The translations under genes and the position numbers were made by a program. 64,000 bases of DNA, from NCBI GenBank assembly GCA_002379425.1, contig DFTH01000003.1, positions 248,627 through 312,626 on the forward strand. The letters are read 5' to 3'. The stretch comes from Prevotella sp. UBA4217. GTDB lineage: Bacteria; Bacteroidota; Bacteroidia; Bacteroidales; Bacteroidaceae. Shown here piece after piece: positions 51,913 to 58,813 of the stretch (position 1 is the stretch's first letter; each line of letters begins with the position of its first letter). The notes under the pieces were generated by a model. The model made no database searches and had not been told where the DNA came from. It saw only the letters and a program-made list of their open reading frames with translations.

Positions 51913-51920
51913 CAAAGGTA
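51913..51920 (-). promoter_or_regulatory. -7 element (TACCTTTG) for tRNA-Leu
   Basis: Exact TAnnTTTG on the minus strand 38 bp upstream of the mature tRNA 5' end. Confidence 0.55.
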
Positions 51921-51970
51921 ATATAAAAAAATGAAATGACAAAGGAATTTGATAAAAAACTTAAAAATAC

Positions 51971-52001
51971 TTGTGCATATCACTTAAATTGCTTATCTTC
52001 G
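51971..52001 (+). promoter_or_regulatory. Promoter for the mannose-1-phosphate guanylyltransferase gene
   Basis: TTG at 51971-51973 and TATCTTCG (one mismatch to TAnnTTTG) at 51994-52001, 20-bp spacer. It lies inside the longer open frame from 51936 and supports the start at 52032. Confidence 0.5.
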
Positions 52002-52031
52002 CACACAGATATTGTTACTGATCGTATATCC

Positions 52032-53126
52032 ATGGAAATAACGGAGAAAAACAACTTCTGCGTGATACTTGCAGGAGGACGGGGCAGGAGGCTCTGGCCT
52101 ACCAGCCGACATACATATCCCAAGCAGTTCATAGATTTCTTTGGCATGGGGAAGACCATGCTGCAGACGACCTTCGACCGTTTCGTAAAGATTCTGCCCA
52201 TCGAGAATATTTATGTATGTACGTGTAAGGAGTATCTGCCACTGGTGAAGGAGCAGTTGCCTGGACTGCCCGAGGAAAATATCATGCTGGAGCCTATTCA
52301 CAGGAATACAGCCCCGAGCGTGGCATGGGCCAACATGCGGATCCTGCGGCGCGACCCGGATGCGAACATCATCATCACCCCTTCTGATCAACTGGTGCTC
52401 GACGAGCAGTCGTTCTATCATAGCATCGACGTGGGTATCGGCTATGTGACGGAGAACAACGTGCTGCTGGCGATGGGTGTGAAACCCACGAGGCCAGAGC
52501 CTGGCTACGGCTACATACAGTTGGGTGACCTGAGTTGCAAGCCTGAGGTGTATAAGGTGAAGTCGTTTACGGAAAAGCCCGAGCGTGAGTTCGCCAAGAT
52601 GTTCATGGAGAGTGGGGAGTTCTATTGGAACACGGGTATCTTTATCTCCAACGCCAGTCATCTGATCCACTGTTTCGAGGGGCTCTTCCCCACGGTGCTC
52701 CGTAACCTGAAGGTGGAAAAGCCCGACTATACGCTTGAGGAGGAGTTGGCCTACGTGGAAGAGAACTATCCGCGCTATCCAAACCTCTCGCTCGACTATG
52801 CCGTACTGGAGCAGAGCCGTAACGTGTATGTGATGAAGTGCGACTTCGGATGGGCCGACCTGGGGACTTGGCACTCTATGTACGAGGCGTTCAGCAAGGT
52901 CGAGAATGACAATGTGGTGCTCGACTCACAAGTGGAACTGGAAGACTGCCGTAATAACATCATCAAACTGCCGAAGGACAGGCTGGGCGTGTTTAACGGT
53001 CTGGAAGGGTTTATCGTGGTGGAGCATGATAATGTGCTGATGATCTGTAAGAAGGGAGATTCCTCAGCACTGGTGAAGAAATATGCCAACGAGGTCCAGA
53101 TCAAATACGGTGATGAGTTTGTCTAA
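52032..53126 (+). CDS. manC: Mannose-1-phosphate guanylyltransferase
   Basis: 364 residues from MEITEKNNFCVILAGG. A nucleotidyltransferase with the signature 'ILAGGRGRRLWPTSRHTYPK' (about residues 11-30), 'HRNTAPSVAWANM', 'ITPSDQLVLDE', 'FTEKPEREFA' and 'GEFYWNTGIFI'. It makes GDP-mannose from mannose-1-phosphate and GTP in the cytosol, the precursor of GDP-fucose and of mannose in surface glycans. The length fits the single-domain form without the isomerase domain. It ends in a 4-bp convergent overlap with the HIT gene. Confidence 0.93.
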   Translation: MEITEKNNFCVILAGGRGRRLWPTSRHTYPKQFIDFFGMGKTMLQTTFDRFVKILPIENIYVCTCKEYLPLVKEQLPGLPEENIMLEPIHRNTAPSVAWANMRILRRDPDANIIITPSDQLVLDEQSFYHSIDVGIGYVTENNVLLAMGVKPTRPEPGYGYIQLGDLSCKPEVYKVKSFTEKPEREFAKMFMESGEFYWNTGIFISNASHLIHCFEGLFPTVLRNLKVEKPDYTLEEELAYVEENYPRYPNLSLDYAVLEQSRNVYVMKCDFGWADLGTWHSMYEAFSKVENDNVVLDSQVELEDCRNNIIKLPKDRLGVFNGLEGFIVVEHDNVLMICKKGDSSALVKKYANEVQIKYGDEFV

Positions 53127-53518
53127 GCGACAAACTCATCATGTATCTTAGCGGCGATCTCCTTGAACTCCTCTTCAGAGAGTTTCAGTTTCTCGCGACG
53201 GAAATCGACGTCACCCTCGCTCTGCATGGGGATGAGGTGGATATGGGCATGGGGCACCTCCAGGCCGAGCACGACCTGTGCCACCTTCTTGCAGGGGAAA
53301 GCAGCCTTGACGGCCTTGGCCACCTTCTTGGCAAACACCTGGAACTCGGCGATCTCGTCGTCGTCCATATCGAAGATGTAATCCACCTCCCTGCGGGGAA
53401 TCACGAGGGTATGCCCCTTTACCAAGGGGTTGATGTCGAGGAAAGCATAGAACTTATCGCTCTCTGCGCACTTGTAACTGGGAATCTCACCAGCAGCAAT
53501 CTTACTGAATATGTCCAT
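53123..53518 (-). CDS. HIT-family nucleotide-binding/hydrolase protein
   Basis: 131 residues, full length for the HIT family. Starts 'MDIFSKIAAGEIPSYKCAES', has 'FLDINPLVKGHTLVIPR' and the histidine triad 'EVPHAHIHLIPM' near residue 95-106. HINT-type proteins hydrolyse AMP-amine or dinucleotide substrates. Two base pairs separate it from greA upstream, so the pair is one operon, an arrangement I recall from other Bacteroidota. Confidence 0.93.
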   Translation of the reverse strand: MDIFSKIAAGEIPSYKCAESDKFYAFLDINPLVKGHTLVIPRREVDYIFDMDDDEIAEFQVFAKKVAKAVKAAFPCKKVAQVVLGLEVPHAHIHLIPMQSEGDVDFRREKLKLSEEEFKEIAAKIHDEFVA

Positions 53519-53520
53519 AT

Positions 53521-53988
53521 TTATCCAACGGTTATCTTGTCAATACGCAGTTTGATGGTGCCACGGGGAATCTGTACCTCCACCTCGTCGCCTACCTTGT
53601 GGTTCAGCAGCCCCTGGGCAATGGGGGTCTTGATGGAGATCTTGCCTTCGCGCAGGTTGGCCTCGCTCTCGCTGACGATGGTGTAGGTCATCTTGGCCTT
53701 GTTGGTCAGGTTCGTCATCTCCACTTTCGACAGGATCTGCACGGCATCCGTGCTCAGCCGGCTGGTGTCAACGACCTTTGCCTCTGAGATGGTCATCTTC
53801 AGGCGGTTGATCTTGTCCTCCAGGTGGGCCTGGGCCTCCTTGGCGGCATCATACTCGGAATTCTCGCTGAGGTCGCCCTTCTCGCGGGCCTCGGCAATGG
53901 CGGCAGAGGCTTTCGGGCGCTCCACACTCTCCAAATGCTTGAGTTCGGCTACCAGTTTGTCGTAGCCTTCTTGTGACATATAAGCCAT
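53521..53988 (-). CDS. greA: Transcription elongation factor GreA
   Basis: 155 residues (the first Met, or Met4). N-terminal coiled coil ('MSQEGYDKLVAELKHLESVE', 'DLSENSEYDAAKEAQAHLED') with the acidic tip D-x-x-E-N-S-E-Y, and a C-terminal FKBP-like domain ('GKISIKTPIAQGLLNHKVGD'). It rescues backtracked RNA polymerase by stimulating transcript cleavage. A full promoter lies 126 bp upstream and the leader contains a terminator-like hairpin, suggesting control by attenuation. Followed within 2 bp by the HIT gene. Confidence 0.95.
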   Translation of the reverse strand: MAYMSQEGYDKLVAELKHLESVERPKASAAIAEAREKGDLSENSEYDAAKEAQAHLEDKINRLKMTISEAKVVDTSRLSTDAVQILSKVEMTNLTNKAKMTYTIVSESEANLREGKISIKTPIAQGLLNHKVGDEVEVQIPRGTIKLRIDKITVG

Positions 53989-54045
53989 AGTTATTCTTTT
54001 TTATTGTTATTATTATGCTCGAAAAGGGATAGAACATAAAACAAA

Positions 54046-54076
54046 GAATCCCGACAATGCTGTCGTGTCGGAATCC
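54046..54076 (-). terminator. Terminator-like hairpin in the greA leader
   Basis: Minus strand: 11-bp stem (54066-54076 with 54046-54056, two G-U pairs), 9-nt loop, then TTTGTTTTATG. It lies about 30-60 nt downstream of the predicted greA start site (from 54114-54145), so it is inside the leader; it could also catch read-through from the PAP2 gene. Confidence 0.6.
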
Positions 54077-54113
54077 TTGATTCTAATATGTCTTATCCTT
54101 ACTAATCTGTGTG

Positions 54114-54145
54114 CAAAGGTAGGGAAAATTTCCGAACCGAGCAAA
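54114..54145 (-). promoter_or_regulatory. Consensus promoter for greA-HIT
   Basis: Minus-strand TACCTTTG at 54114-54121 and TTTG at 54142-54145 with a 20-bp spacer, giving a leader of about 120 nt before greA. Confidence 0.75.
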
Positions 54146-54163
54146 TTTTTCGCGGAAAAAATG

Positions 54164-55129
54164 CTAATAGGAGCGTTTCGTCATGTTCCATAGCCACTGG
54201 AGCAGGAGGTAGATGATGACGGCGCTCACCCATCCTCCAAACACGTCGATCACGTAGTGGGCGCGGATATAGACGGTGGCCAGGCACATCAGGACGTAGA
54301 AGGGTACCATGCTCCAGAACAGCGGACGGCTCTTGGCTCGCCAGGCCAGGAAGAGCAGGATGGTAGTGATGCCCACATGACTGCTGGGGAAGGCGGCGGT
54401 GGGCCGCTCACCGTATGTATGGGTATCCAGGTAGGACAGGTAGATCATGCCATCGCTGTAGCCTGCCATCGGGAGTGACTCCTCATGGGTGGCAAAATAG
54501 TCATGGACATTCGGGAAGATGCCGTTGGCAATATTGTCCATGCCGGCTGCCAGGTAGTAGTACTGTGGCCCCGTGACAGGCAGGAAAATGAAGATGACGT
54601 AGTAGATGAAGAATGAGGCGAGGATGACGAACACGGTACGGTTGAACTCCTGATAACGCTTGAAGAAGTAATAGACGGCAATGGCGGCTATCAGCGGGTA
54701 GTACGACACATAGCCCAGGTACATCAGTTCGCTGAATACAGGACTGGTGACCGCCTGTGAGAACAGCAGAGCCGGCTGGCAGCCGAACAACTGCTGCTCG
54801 TAACTGGCAAAGAGATGGTCGAGGTTGGGAAATATCCTGTTGAGGCTATACGTGTCAGGATACCACCACGACAGTAGCAGCATCTGGAGGGCGACGCGGC
54901 ACAGGAGGGTGAAGCGGCAGGGGTACATCCGATAGACGCCCCATACGGCGGCAGTCAGTGCTACCACCCTTACGCGTCCCCAGATCAGTGACTCGGGGTT
55001 CTGGATCTTCGTATAGGTAAAGAACACCAGCAGGAGGGTCAGTACCAGATACCCCAGGATCACCCACTCCACGGTGAGCAGACCCTTCAGGGGCTTCTTC
55101 TCAATTGCAAATATATCTTTAATATTCAA
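54164..55129 (-). CDS. PAP2-superfamily membrane phosphatase/phosphotransferase
   Basis: 321 residues, multi-pass. PAP2 motifs: 'GERPTAAFPSSHVGITTILL' (motif 2, His about 249) and 'YIRAHYVIDVFGGWVSAVII' (motif 3, His about 290), with membrane segments such as 'VILGYLVLTLLLVFFTY' before and 'FVILASFFIYYVIFIFL' between. The long N-terminal part and the spacing resemble PAP2_3/Aur1-Ipt1-type enzymes, some of which make inositol phosphoryl-ceramide in sphingolipid-producing Bacteroidota; lipid phosphatase is equally possible. Initiation appears to be at TTG: the frame has a stop two codons upstream and no ATG before the first membrane segment. It begins 17 bp after the epimerase stop within a heptamer repeat. 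Confidence 0.82.
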   Translation of the reverse strand: MNIKDIFAIEKKPLKGLLTVEWVILGYLVLTLLLVFFTYTKIQNPESLIWGRVRVVALTAAVWGVYRMYPCRFTLLCRVALQMLLLSWWYPDTYSLNRIFPNLDHLFASYEQQLFGCQPALLFSQAVTSPVFSELMYLGYVSYYPLIAAIAVYYFFKRYQEFNRTVFVILASFFIYYVIFIFLPVTGPQYYYLAAGMDNIANGIFPNVHDYFATHEESLPMAGYSDGMIYLSYLDTHTYGERPTAAFPSSHVGITTILLFLAWRAKSRPLFWSMVPFYVLMCLATVYIRAHYVIDVFGGWVSAVIIYLLLQWLWNMTKRSY

Positions 55130-55148
55130 TGTTCAATATTCAATGTTT
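55121..55148. repeat. Heptamer tandem repeat AATrTTC x4 between epimerase and PAP2 genes
   Basis: AATATTC-AATGTTC-AATATTC-AATGTTT, i.e. two 14-bp units. It spans the epimerase stop and the TTG start region of the PAP2 gene. Confidence 0.8.
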
Positions 55149-56145
55149 ACAGCCATCCGTGCTCCTTATACCACTTGATGGTGGTCTTTACGCCTTCGGC
55201 CAGTCTGACTTTCGGCTCGAAGCCGAGTTCGCGGCGGGCGGGCTCGATGTCGCACCGCCAGTTGCGCTGGCGAAGGATGTTATACTTGTCATTGTTCAGG
55301 GCAGTCACCTTGCCAGTCATACGGCCTACATACTCGCCAATGAAGGTGATGATGCGCAGCACCCATACGGGAGCCGTGATGCGGATCCACCACGGACGGC
55401 CCAGTTCCTCGTGGATCAGGTCGCTGAAGGTCGTGCTCTGATAGACCTCCCCATCGCTGAGGAAATATCTGCGTCCACTGGCAACCTGGGCATCGAGGGC
55501 GAGGAAGACGGCCTGTACCACGTCGGTGACATAGACGAATGTGATGTCCTGGCGCTGGTAGCCGACGGCGAAGTCGGAGTGCTGCTTGATGCTCTTCGCC
55601 ATGATGTAGTAGTCCTTCTCCTTCGGACCATAGACACCTGTCGGCCTTAATATAATAATAGGTAGGCGCGTGGTGAGGGTGTCGAGGTATTGCTCTGCCG
55701 CCAGTTTGCTGCGTCCGTACTCCGTATTGGGCTGTGGTATGTCACTCTCACGGATCTCGTCGTAGGGCATCTTCTCCTTGATGGCGCCAAAGACGCTGAG
55801 ACTGCTTACGAAGACAAAGCGCTTCAGGGGCATCTGCACTTCCAGCAGGGCATCCACCAGGTTCCTGGTCCCTTCCGTGTTGATGCGACGGAAGTCGGCC
55901 TTGTTCAGACACTTCGTCACTCCTGCGGCATGGACCACGTAATCGAATCCCCTGCCGCGCAACTGTTCCACGAGTTGCTCCTTCGACGAGAGGTTCAGTT
56001 CGATGAAGTGGATGCGCTCGTCCTGCAGATATTCCCTTGAACTGCTCTTCCGCACGGCAGCCCATGTCTCATAGCCCCGCCTGAGAGCCTCTTCCACGAT
56101 AAATGAGCCGATAAATCCGCTGGCACCTGTGACTAAAATCTTCAT
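55147..56145 (-). CDS. NAD-dependent epimerase/dehydratase (extended SDR)
   Basis: 332 residues from MKILVTGASGFIGSFIVEEA; the longer reading to 56190 crosses the promoter and the repeat. Rossmann glycine motif GASGFIGS (7-14), catalytic Tyr/Lys in 'TEYGRSKLAAEQYL' (about 142-146) preceded by 'FVFVSSLSVFG', and substrate motif 'IIILRPTGVYGPKEKDYY'. It would modify a nucleotide sugar, sterol-like or lipid-linked substrate; the family is too broad to say more. Same strand and close to the PAP2 gene, so both may serve lipid or envelope glycan synthesis (inference). Confidence 0.88.
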   Translation of the reverse strand: MKILVTGASGFIGSFIVEEALRRGYETWAAVRKSSSREYLQDERIHFIELNLSSKEQLVEQLRGRGFDYVVHAAGVTKCLNKADFRRINTEGTRNLVDALLEVQMPLKRFVFVSSLSVFGAIKEKMPYDEIRESDIPQPNTEYGRSKLAAEQYLDTLTTRLPIIILRPTGVYGPKEKDYYIMAKSIKQHSDFAVGYQRQDITFVYVTDVVQAVFLALDAQVASGRRYFLSDGEVYQSTTFSDLIHEELGRPWWIRITAPVWVLRIITFIGEYVGRMTGKVTALNNDKYNILRQRNWRCDIEPARRELGFEPKVRLAEGVKTTIKWYKEHGWL

Positions 56146-56162
56146 ATTGTAGAATTTTGGTG

Positions 56163-56170
56163 CAAAGGTA
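56163..56170 (-). promoter_or_regulatory. -7 element (TACCTTTG) for the epimerase gene
   Basis: Exact TAnnTTTG on the minus strand 18 bp before the start. The expected -33 position lies inside the AATTCAT repeat. Confidence 0.6.
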
Positions 56171-56176
56171 CTAAAT

Positions 56177-56208
56177 AATTCATAATTCATAATTCATAAT
56201 TCATAATT
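56177..56208. repeat. Heptamer tandem repeat AATTCAT x4 between divergent promoters
   Basis: Four exact copies (56177-56204) plus AATT. The -33 positions of the epimerase (minus) and rnr (plus) promoters both fall in this tract. Confidence 0.9.
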
Positions 56209-56214
56209 TTTTGC

Positions 56215-56222
56215 TATCTTTG
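56215..56222 (+). promoter_or_regulatory. -7 element (TATCTTTG) for rnr
   Basis: Exact TAnnTTTG 28 bp before the ATG at 56250; it rules out the earlier in-frame start at 56211. Confidence 0.65.
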
Positions 56223-56249
56223 CCACAGGAAACCAAAACAAGACAGTCT

Positions 56250-58433
56250 ATGGGAAAGAAAAAAGGTGGAAAACGGCTGGGTAAGAAGCAGGTCAGTGAA
56301 CTGCTGCAGAACCTCTTCCAGCATCATCCAAACGAGACATTCTCGTTGAAGCAGATATTCAAGGCACTCAAGTTCGATACCCATCCGCTGAAGATGCTCG
56401 CCATCGACACGATGGAGGAGATGGCATGGGACGACTTCCTGTCGAAAGTCAGTGACAACAGTTACCGTCTGAACCTGAAGACACAGGTTCAGGAGGGCGT
56501 ATTCCGCAGGAAGTCCTCCGGGCGCAACTCATTCCTGCCCGATGATGGCGGTACCCCTGTGTTTGTGGCAGAGCGCAACTCGATGTCGGCCATGGATGGC
56601 GACCGGGTGAAGGTGTCGTATATGGCTCGTCGCGACAAGCATATCAAGGAGGCCATGGTCATTGAGATTGTGAAGCGTGCCCATGACACGATCGTCGGCA
56701 AACTCCGTGTGGAGAAAGACTGGGCCTTCCTCATTCCCTCCGACAGCACGTTCGTCCATGATATCATCATCCCGAAGCGCAAGTTGAAGGGCGGCAAGAC
56801 GGATGATAAGGCCGTGGTGAAGGTCGTGCAGTGGCCTGACGCAGAGCATAAGAACATCATTGGCTCCGTGGTGGATATCCTCGGAAAGACAGGTGAGAAC
56901 AACGCCGAGATGCATGCCATCCTCGCCCAGTACAACCTGCCATATAAGTATCCGAAGGCAGTGGAAGAGGCCGCTGAGAAGATCGACGCCACCATCACCC
57001 CCGAGGAGATTGCCCGTCGAGAGGATTTCCGTGATGTGTTCACATGTACCATCGACCCCAAGGATGCCAAGGACTTCGATGATGCCCTCTCTATCAGGAA
57101 GTTGGATAATGGCCTATGGGAAGTGGGTGTGCATATCGCTGATGTCTCCCATTACGTGAAGGAGGGCTCCATCATCGACAAGGAGGCCTACGCCCGTGCT
57201 ACGAGTATCTATCTCGTGGATCGCACCATCCCCATGCTGCCCGAACGACTCTGCAACTACATCTGTTCGCTGCGCCCCGACGAGGATAAACTCTGTTACA
57301 GTGTGATCTTTGAGATGGACGACGAGGCGAACATCAAGAAGTGGCACCTGGCACATACCGTCATCCGCAGCAACCGTCGCTATGCCTACGAAGAGGTGCA
57401 GCAGATCTTGGAGGACAACGGGGTGGCAGTGGACAGGTCCACTATCAACTCTAAAAAACTCAAGGGCGAGAATGCCATGGAACTTGTCACTCTCGATGCC
57501 CTGGCTAAGAAATTGCGTGCTGCACGCTTCAAGAATGGCTCCGTGAAGTTCGACCGTGAGGAACTGCATTTCGACATCGATGAGACGGGCAAGCCCATCC
57601 GAGCCTATTTCAAGACTTCCAAGGATGCCAACAAACTCATCGAGGAATTCATGTTGCTGGCCAATAAGACGGTGGCAGAGTCGATTGGACGGGTGAAAAA
57701 AGGCGCAAAGGCCAAGACGTTGCCCTATCGTGTCCATGACCAGCCCGATCCGACTAAACTCGAGAACCTCCGGCAGTTCGTGGCGAAGTTTGGCTACAAG
57801 GTGAAGACCAGTGGTACGAAAGGGGCTATATCCCGTTCGCTCAATGCCCTGATGGCTGATGCCGAGGGGACGCGTGAGCAGAACGCCATCGAGACGGTTG
57901 CCCTGCGCGCCATGATGAAGGCTAAGTACAGCGTGCATAACATCGGCCACTACGGACTGGCCTTCGACTACTATACGCACTTCACCTCGCCCATCCGCCG
58001 CTTCCCCGACATGATGGTACACCGTCTGCTGACTAAGTATCAGAATGGCGGGCGGTCTGCCAATAAGGATAAATATGAGGAGTACTGCGAGCATTGCTCC
58101 GACATGGAACAGATTTCCCAGAATGCGGAGCGCGACTCTATCAAGTACAAGATGGTGGAGTTTATGGCCGACAAGATCGGCAACACCTACGATGCCCACA
58201 TCAGTGGCCTCACCTCCTACGGCATCTATGCCCAGATCGACGAGACCCACTGCGAGGGAATGATCCCCATCCGTGACCTGGGCGATGACTACTACGACTT
58301 CGACGAGAAGAACTTCGTCATCGTGGGCCGCCGTCATCACACCAAGTATCAGTTGGGCGATCCCATCCGCATCCAGGTGGCCCGTGCCAACCTGGAGCGC
58401 AAGCAACTCGACTTCACCTTGGCAGACGACTAA
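56250..58433 (+). CDS. rnr: Ribonuclease R
   Basis: 727 residues from MGKKKGGKRLGKKQVSELLQ. Winged-helix/cold-shock N-terminal parts ('EGVFRRKSSGRNSFLP', 'GKLRVEKDWAFLIPSD'), the RNB catalytic domain with the metal-binding aspartates in 'DPKDAKDFDDALSI' (about 267-280), 'HIADVSHYVKEGS' and 'YALAFDYYTHFTSPIRRFPD'-type core (seen as 'GLAFDYYTHFTSPIRRFPD'), then a C-terminal S1 domain ('GNTYDAHISGLTSYGIYAQI'). A processive 3'-5' exoribonuclease of structured RNA. Monocistronic, ending at a strong terminator. Confidence 0.95.
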   Translation: MGKKKGGKRLGKKQVSELLQNLFQHHPNETFSLKQIFKALKFDTHPLKMLAIDTMEEMAWDDFLSKVSDNSYRLNLKTQVQEGVFRRKSSGRNSFLPDDGGTPVFVAERNSMSAMDGDRVKVSYMARRDKHIKEAMVIEIVKRAHDTIVGKLRVEKDWAFLIPSDSTFVHDIIIPKRKLKGGKTDDKAVVKVVQWPDAEHKNIIGSVVDILGKTGENNAEMHAILAQYNLPYKYPKAVEEAAEKIDATITPEEIARREDFRDVFTCTIDPKDAKDFDDALSIRKLDNGLWEVGVHIADVSHYVKEGSIIDKEAYARATSIYLVDRTIPMLPERLCNYICSLRPDEDKLCYSVIFEMDDEANIKKWHLAHTVIRSNRRYAYEEVQQILEDNGVAVDRSTINSKKLKGENAMELVTLDALAKKLRAARFKNGSVKFDREELHFDIDETGKPIRAYFKTSKDANKLIEEFMLLANKTVAESIGRVKKGAKAKTLPYRVHDQPDPTKLENLRQFVAKFGYKVKTSGTKGAISRSLNALMADAEGTREQNAIETVALRAMMKAKYSVHNIGHYGLAFDYYTHFTSPIRRFPDMMVHRLLTKYQNGGRSANKDKYEEYCEHCSDMEQISQNAERDSIKYKMVEFMADKIGNTYDAHISGLTSYGIYAQIDETHCEGMIPIRDLGDDYYDFDEKNFVIVGRRHHTKYQLGDPIRIQVARANLERKQLDFTLADD

Positions 58434-58458
58434 ATGTTAAAATTGATATTCATGCAAA

Positions 58459-58496
58459 AAAAATCCTGATTTCTCTTGGAGGAAATCAGGATTTTT
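58459..58496 (+). terminator. Rho-independent terminator of rnr
   Basis: About 15-bp stem: AAATCCTGATTTC (58461-58473) with GAAATCAGGATTT (58482-58494), extended by A/T pairs and ending in a T-run. 25 bp past the rnr stop. Confidence 0.85.
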
Positions 58497-58499
58497 GCT

Positions 58500-58507
58500 T
58501 ATCTTTG
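58500..58507 (+). promoter_or_regulatory. -7 element (TATCTTTG) immediately after the rnr terminator
   Basis: Exact TAnnTTTG with a TTG about 20 bp upstream inside the terminator loop. The first gene on this strand is over 300 bp away, so it probably serves the RNA at 58514-58748. Confidence 0.6.
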
Positions 58508-58513
58508 CACCCA

Positions 58514-58748
58514 AAATTGTTTATTATAAATCTATCACAAAATTAATAATGCAACAAAAGAACTACATTCATCAAGTAAGTCGCCTTGCGGTGCAACTGA
58601 AGATATAGCCTCGGCTATATGTAAGTGTGGTGTGTTCTTTGACTTATTGCAACATGAGAATTTTGTGATAGGGACTTAACCAAAGTTTCTATAGATTTTA
58701 CTGGGTAGGGCTTCGGCTTTGCCCAAAAGACTCTTGCGCCCTTTTTTA
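58514..58748 (+). ncRNA. Candidate structured non-coding RNA (6S-like long-stem layout)
   Basis: No ORF of note. A perfect 13-bp closing stem joins CTATCACAAAATT (58532-58544) and AATTTTGTGATAG (58659-58671). Inside are a second helix (CAAAAGAAC near 58554 with GTTCTTTG near 58634), a CGCC/GGTG hairpin near 58582 and ATATAGC-CTCG-GCTATAT (58603-58620). Downstream, AGGGC-TTCG-GCTTT near 58708 is a very stable tetraloop hairpin, and a T6 run at 58742-58747 may end transcription. A promoter and an upstream terminator insulate the unit. The closed-stem layout recalls 6S RNA, but identity is not shown. The 380-bp gap 58434-58813 holds nothing else I can support. Confidence 0.6.
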
Positions 58749-58813
58749 CAAGGCAATCCCCATTTTTTCCAACGAAAAGCATAGAATTGAAAACCGCTTA
58801 TTTTAGAGGTACT

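Noticed and set aside
54046-54076. Hairpin as a simple terminator of the PAP2 gene
   Set aside because: A full consensus promoter for greA lies between the PAP2 stop and the hairpin, so the hairpin is within the greA leader; a read-through role is still possible.
57114-58406. 430-codon minus-strand frame opposite rnr
   Set aside because: Antisense to the conserved RNB and S1 domains, with no independent promoter or domain.
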